DNA of 44,698 nt. It comes from Prolixibacteraceae bacterium UBA1413. Lineage in GTDB: Bacteria > Bacteroidota > Bacteroidia > Bacteroidales > Prolixibacteraceae. The DNA lies in assembly GCA_002304925.1 (NCBI GenBank), contig DBPT01000013.1, positions 1-44,698 on the forward strand, in the 5' to 3' direction. Below the pieces are notes generated by a model that saw only the letters and a list, made by a program, of their open reading frames with translations, was not told the origin of the DNA and did no database searches. Shown here piece by piece: positions 41,185 through 44,698 of the stretch (position 1 is its first letter; every line of letters starts with the position of its first letter). The translations under genes were made by a program, and so were the position numbers.

Positions 41185-41991
41185 ATGCAGAATGTAGTTA
41201 TTTCAGTTAATAACCTGGTGAAGCGTTTCGGCAACTTCATCGCCAACGATCACCTTACCTTCGAGGTGTACCAGGGGGAGATTTTCGGCTTCCTGGGGGC
41301 CAACGGAGCCGGTAAAACGACCGCTCTGCGGATCCTTTCCGGTCTCTCCTCCCCCACCTCGGGCGAAGTGGTGGTAGCCGGGTTCAATGCCGCCCGGGAG
41401 CCGGAGCAGATTAAAAGAAACATCGGTTACATGAGCCAGAAATTTTCCCTTTATGAGGACCTCACCATCAGGGAGAACATCATGCTTTACGGGGGGATCT
41501 ACGGGTTGAAAAAGGATCAGATCCGGAAACGGACCTCTGAGTTGCTCCGGAAACTCCGTTTTGAGGGGTACGCCGACAGGCTGATCGGGGACCTGCCCCT
41601 GGGGGTGAGACAAAAACTGGCCTTTTCGGTGGCCCTTCTTCACGAACCCAAAATCGTCTTCCTCGATGAACCCACCGGGGGTGTCGATCCGGTAACCCGG
41701 AGGCAGTTCTGGGAATTGATCTATGAGGCATCGGCCGGGGGAGTCACCCTCTTTGTCACTACCCATTACATGGACGAGGCAGAGTATTGCGACCGGGTGT
41801 GCATCATGAACGAAGGGAAAATCGTAGCCCTTGACACCCCCGCCAGGCTGAAGGAGACCTACCATGCCCATTCGGTCGAAGAGGTGTTTGTAAAAATTGC
41901 CCGTCCCACGGCAACCCACAACCCACTGCACCAAATGGCCGGTAGTTCCCTTACCTCCTTGCCGGGTGATTCACATTTAAAGAGAGTATGA
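41185..41991 (+). CDS. ABC transporter ATP-binding protein (YbhF C-half-like)
   Basis: The protein has 268 residues. Walker A is GANGAGKT and Walker B is IVFLDEPTGGVDP. The signature motif is degenerate, LPLGVRQKLAF instead of LSGGQ, exactly as in the second half of YbhF; the switch His is intact (TTHYMDEAE). The two ATPases are therefore asymmetric: one lacks the switch His and the other has a non-canonical signature, so only one composite ATP site is expected to be fully active. It begins 92 bases after the first ATPase gene, the widest gap in the operon, and ends one base before the permease start. Confidence 0.94.
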   Translation: MQNVVISVNNLVKRFGNFIANDHLTFEVYQGEIFGFLGANGAGKTTALRILSGLSSPTSGEVVVAGFNAAREPEQIKRNIGYMSQKFSLYEDLTIRENIMLYGGIYGLKKDQIRKRTSELLRKLRFEGYADRLIGDLPLGVRQKLAFSVALLHEPKIVFLDEPTGGVDPVTRRQFWELIYEASAGGVTLFVTTHYMDEAEYCDRVCIMNEGKIVALDTPARLKETYHAHSVEEVFVKIARPTATHNPLHQMAGSSLTSLPGDSHLKRV

Positions 41992-41992
41992 T

Positions 41993-43102
41993 ATGAAACG
42001 TTTCCTGGGATTTGTAAAAAAGGAGTTCATCCATATTTTCAGGGATTTCCGGACGCTGATCATCCTGTTCGGCATTCCGGTGGTACAGATCCTCCTCTTC
42101 GGATTTGTGGTGAGCACCGAGATCAAAGATGCAGGCATTGCCTTTCTGGATCTTTCGAAAGATGAAATCAGCCGGAAGGTGATCCATAAGACCGTCAGTT
42201 CGGGTTTTTTCAGTTACAGCGGCGAACTCACCTCTTTCAGAGAGGTCGACCGGATTATGAAAGAAGGAAAGGCCAAAGCCGTGGTCATCTTTGAACCTCA
42301 ATTCGGCGAAAAGTTTTTCAGGGAGAAAAGCGCGGCGGTGAGCATCATCGCCGACGGCTCGGAACCCAACACGGCCACCCTGATTACCCACTACCTGACG
42401 GCCATTATCCAAAATTACAACCAGGAGCTGACCGGAAGTCCCGCAGAAGAAATCGTGCCCGTAAAGGCGGAAGTAAGCATGTTTTACAATCCTGAGCTGA
42501 AAAGCCATTTCATGTTTGTTCCCGGGGTGATCACCCTGATCCTGATCCTGATCTGCGCCCTGATGACCTCGGTGACCATCACCCGCGAGAAGGAGTTCGG
42601 AACCATGGAGGTGCTTTTGGTTTCACCCCTCAAACCCATCCAGATTATCCTGGGTAAAGTCACCCCCTACTTCCTTCTTTCCTTCATCAACGTCATCCTG
42701 ATCCTGCTGCTTTCGTGGCTGGTTTTCGGACTGCCGGTGAAGGGAAGCGTGGCCCTGCTGTTGGCCGAAAGCATGCTGTATATCCTGATGGCCCTCTCCC
42801 TGGGAATTCTCATCTCCACCGTTTCCAAAACCATGCAGCAGGCCATCTTCATCTCCCTGGTGGGATTGTTGCTTCCCACCATCCTCCTGTCGGGATTTAT
42901 TTTTCCCATCGAGAACATGCACCCGGTCTATCACTGGGTGAGTTCCATCCTCCCCCCGCGCTACTTCATCACCATCATCAAGAACATCATGATCAAGGGC
43001 ACCGGCCTGGGATTTGTCTGGAAGGAAACCCTCATCCTGGCCGGCATGACCCTCCTGTTTATGCTATTCAGCATCCGCAATTTCAAAACCAGATTGGAAT
43101 AA
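41993..43102 (+). CDS. ABC-2 type permease (YbhS-like)
   Basis: The protein has 369 residues. One N-terminal membrane segment (about 20-40) is followed by a large periplasmic domain (about 45-175) and then five C-terminal membrane segments from about 180 on: FVPGVITLILILICALMTSVT, YFLLSFINVILILLLSWLVF and further ones. The cytoplasmic loop with TREKEFGTMEVLLVSPLKP is the ABC-2 coupling motif that contacts the ATPase. It pairs with the next gene to form the heterodimeric transmembrane channel. Confidence 0.95.
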   Translation: MKRFLGFVKKEFIHIFRDFRTLIILFGIPVVQILLFGFVVSTEIKDAGIAFLDLSKDEISRKVIHKTVSSGFFSYSGELTSFREVDRIMKEGKAKAVVIFEPQFGEKFFREKSAAVSIIADGSEPNTATLITHYLTAIIQNYNQELTGSPAEEIVPVKAEVSMFYNPELKSHFMFVPGVITLILILICALMTSVTITREKEFGTMEVLLVSPLKPIQIILGKVTPYFLLSFINVILILLLSWLVFGLPVKGSVALLLAESMLYILMALSLGILISTVSKTMQQAIFISLVGLLLPTILLSGFIFPIENMHPVYHWVSSILPPRYFITIIKNIMIKGTGLGFVWKETLILAGMTLLFMLFSIRNFKTRLE

Positions 43103-43115
43103 GGAAGGAAACCGC

Positions 43116-44246
43116 ATGCGTACCACGCTCTATCTCATCCGGAAAGAGTTCCTGCAGATTTTCAGGAACAAGTTCATCAGCAAAGCCATTTTTGCGGTGC
43201 CCATCGTTCAGATGCTGCTCCTGGTGCCAGCCGTCACCTTCGAAATCAAAAACGTAAACCTGTGCGTGGTTGATGCGGATCTGACATCCAGATCACAATC
43301 CCTGGTTAACCGGCTCGAAGGCTCCTCCTTCTTCAGGGTCAACCAGCAGAGCTTCAGCCTGGAAGAGGCTCAAAAACTGCTTCACCGCGATCAGTGTGAT
43401 ATGATTCTCCATATTCCCAGAGGTTTCGGAAGGGACCTGGTGAGAGACCAGGGCAGCAGCGTGATGGTCTCCGCCAATGCCATCAATGCTTCCACGGCCC
43501 AGCTTTCGTGGGCTTACCTCAACGGGGTGCTCCGCGACTACAACGCGGAAGTGGCGGTTGAAATGAAAGCGGCAGGGAGTTCCATGACCGCCATGGACGT
43601 TCCGCCACGCATCACCGTGACCAACCGTTACTGGTACAACGAGCTGCTCACCTACAGTTGGTTCATGCTGCCGGGCATCCTGGGCATACTGATCACGGCC
43701 ATCGGATTTGTACTGGCAGGACTCAACCTGGTGCGTGAAAAAGAGGTGGGCACCATCGAACAAATCAATGTGACCCCGGTGAAAAAAGTCCAATTCATGG
43801 CTTCAAAGATGATCCCCTTTCTCCTCATCGGCCTGGTCGACCTGGCCCTGGGTCTGGCCATCGGCCGGCTGGTCTTTCACATCCCCTTTGAAGGAAGCGC
43901 CGGCCTTCTCTTTCTGGGGTCGGCCATCTATCTGGTGGCTGTGTTGGGACTCGCTCTCTTCGTCTCCACCTTTTCATCTACCCAGCAGCAGTTTATGTTC
44001 GTAGCGTTCTTCCTTATGATTCTCTTTATCCTTATGAGCGGGGTCTTCACCCCGGTGGAGAGCATGCCCCTCTGGGCACAGAAAGTCAACCTGGCCAACC
44101 CGCTGGTCTACCTCATGCGCATAAACCGGATGGTCATGCTCAAGGGATCCGGATTCGGAGATATCATCGGAAACATCGGCGCCCTGCTGATCATCGCAGC
44201 ACTGTTCATGGGATTTGCCGTGCGCAAGTACCGGAAAACAGCCTGA
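43116..44246 (+). CDS. ABC-2 type permease (YbhR-like)
   Basis: The protein has 376 residues and the same layout as its neighbour: an N-terminal membrane segment, a periplasmic domain of about 130 residues and five C-terminal membrane segments. The coupling motif reads NLVREKEVGTIEQINVTPVKK. GVFTPVESMPLWAQKVNLANPLVYLMRINRMVMLKG lies in the last periplasmic loop and is characteristic of YbhR/YhhJ-type permeases. It ends the operon; the exported substrate is unknown, with drugs, organic solvents or lipids possible. It is followed by a non-coding repeat field rather than a clear terminator. Confidence 0.95.
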   Translation: MRTTLYLIRKEFLQIFRNKFISKAIFAVPIVQMLLLVPAVTFEIKNVNLCVVDADLTSRSQSLVNRLEGSSFFRVNQQSFSLEEAQKLLHRDQCDMILHIPRGFGRDLVRDQGSSVMVSANAINASTAQLSWAYLNGVLRDYNAEVAVEMKAAGSSMTAMDVPPRITVTNRYWYNELLTYSWFMLPGILGILITAIGFVLAGLNLVREKEVGTIEQINVTPVKKVQFMASKMIPFLLIGLVDLALGLAIGRLVFHIPFEGSAGLLFLGSAIYLVAVLGLALFVSTFSSTQQQFMFVAFFLMILFILMSGVFTPVESMPLWAQKVNLANPLVYLMRINRMVMLKGSGFGDIIGNIGALLIIAALFMGFAVRKYRKTA

Positions 44247-44698
44247 CAAAAGGTCAAGGGCTTCGGGAGTCTTTTTATTACCACAGATTCACACAGATTG
44301 ATACACATCCCGTCTCTCAGTTCCCTCAGTCTCTAAGTCTCTTCGTCTTTTCGTTCCCTCGTTCTTCCGTTCCTTCGTTCAAAGGCTTCCCCGTTCCAAT
44401 GCCTTCGGCGTTCAATGGCACTACGTGCCGTTCAAAAGTTCAACAATTGTTTAATCGGTCCACGTTATTTAAGCATTGACATACCGAACACCGAATACTG
44501 AATACCGAATACCGGTTACCGAATTCCTTCGTCCCTTGTTCAAAGGTTCAATGCCTTCGGCTTCGCCTCAGCGTTCAAAGGTTCAACAATAGTTCAATCA
44601 TACCGAATACTGAACACCGAATACTGAATACTGATTACCGAATACCGTTTAATCCCTTGTTCCCTCAGTCTCTAAGTCTCTTCGTTCCCTCAGTCTCT
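44247..44698. repeat. Non-coding field of nested short repeats
   Basis: No gene is seen. Several repeat families are interleaved. The 24-mer beginning CCCTCAGTCTCTAAG occurs exactly at 44323-44346 and 44662-44685, and starts again at 44687. GTTCAAAGGTTCAA occurs at 44538-44551 and 44573-44586. Blocks of the heptamer family TACCGAA/TACTGAA/CACCGAA fill 44482-44524 and 44601-44647. GCCTTCGGC-type short palindromes separate the blocks. The field continues past the window end. Confidence 0.88.

Noticed and set aside
42715..43257. Plus-strand frame of 180 codons spanning two permease genes
   Set aside because: It is out of frame with both ABC-2 permeases, is rich in His, Pro and Gly, and would require overlapping two well-supported genes.
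44247..44698. CRISPR array or integron attC-like cassette field
   Set aside because: Repeat units are too short, irregularly spaced and of several families. No integrase, cas gene or attC core structure is seen.

Overview
The window comes from a member of the Bacteroidota, most likely a Bacteroidales/Marinilabiliales-type anaerobe or environmental relative. The support is direct: a T9SS-type C-terminal sorting signal on a giant repeat adhesin, a GldB gliding lipoprotein, a MurF-Alr fusion, several promoter boxes of the Bacteroidota type (TAnnTTTG, two with TTG 19-21 bp upstream), and a general lack of strong Shine-Dalgarno sequences. No phage, plasmid, CRISPR or insertion sequence is visible; this is mostly chromosomal core with accessory envelope modules.

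Layout. 1-6512 (minus) is the 5' 6.5 kb of a secreted SprB-repeat adhesin whose last residues lie outside the window. 6513-10354 holds a tiny lipoprotein, gapA, a pRiA4b ORF-3-like protein and miaA, separated by clear terminators. 10451-14891 is a tightly overlapping operon: glycosyltransferase, gmhA, gmhB (heptose activation) and the bifunctional ppGpp enzyme Rel. 14960-20044 carries a Fur-like regulator, purA, recR, a glycosyltransferase fused to a decayed sugar-phosphate transferase, and a GNAT acetyltransferase, followed by tRNA-His. 20180-24726 is an envelope cluster: an ECF sigma factor and a PepSY-like protein on the minus strand, diverging from an alanine-rich lipoprotein, two L,D-transpeptidases and a one-pass membrane protein. 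24798-32363 contains a sigma-54-type response regulator without a DNA-binding domain, a GT2 glycosyltransferase, pfkA, a DUF1080 lipoprotein, gldB, nadE and a Crp/Fnr regulator. 32364-37100 contains murF-alr and tdk (minus), a conserved Pro-rich linker protein and rsmI. 37306-44246 is a complete TetR-controlled efflux operon (TolC-like, HlyD-like, two ABC ATPases, two ABC-2 permeases). The last 450 bases are a nested, non-coding repeat field.

How the genes connect. Central metabolism (gapA, pfkA, nadE, purA), translation (miaA, tRNA-His, rsmI) and cell-wall precursor synthesis (murF-alr) are interleaved with surface functions (adhesin, GldB, heptose and glycan genes, L,D-transpeptidases, efflux). 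The best candidate for an undescribed system is 20180-24726. An abundant-looking coiled-coil lipoprotein is followed by a strong internal terminator and then by two L,D-transpeptidases, the first of which shares a short sequence motif with the lipoprotein. This would fit a Bacteroidota counterpart of lipoprotein-to-peptidoglycan tethering, but that function is inference.
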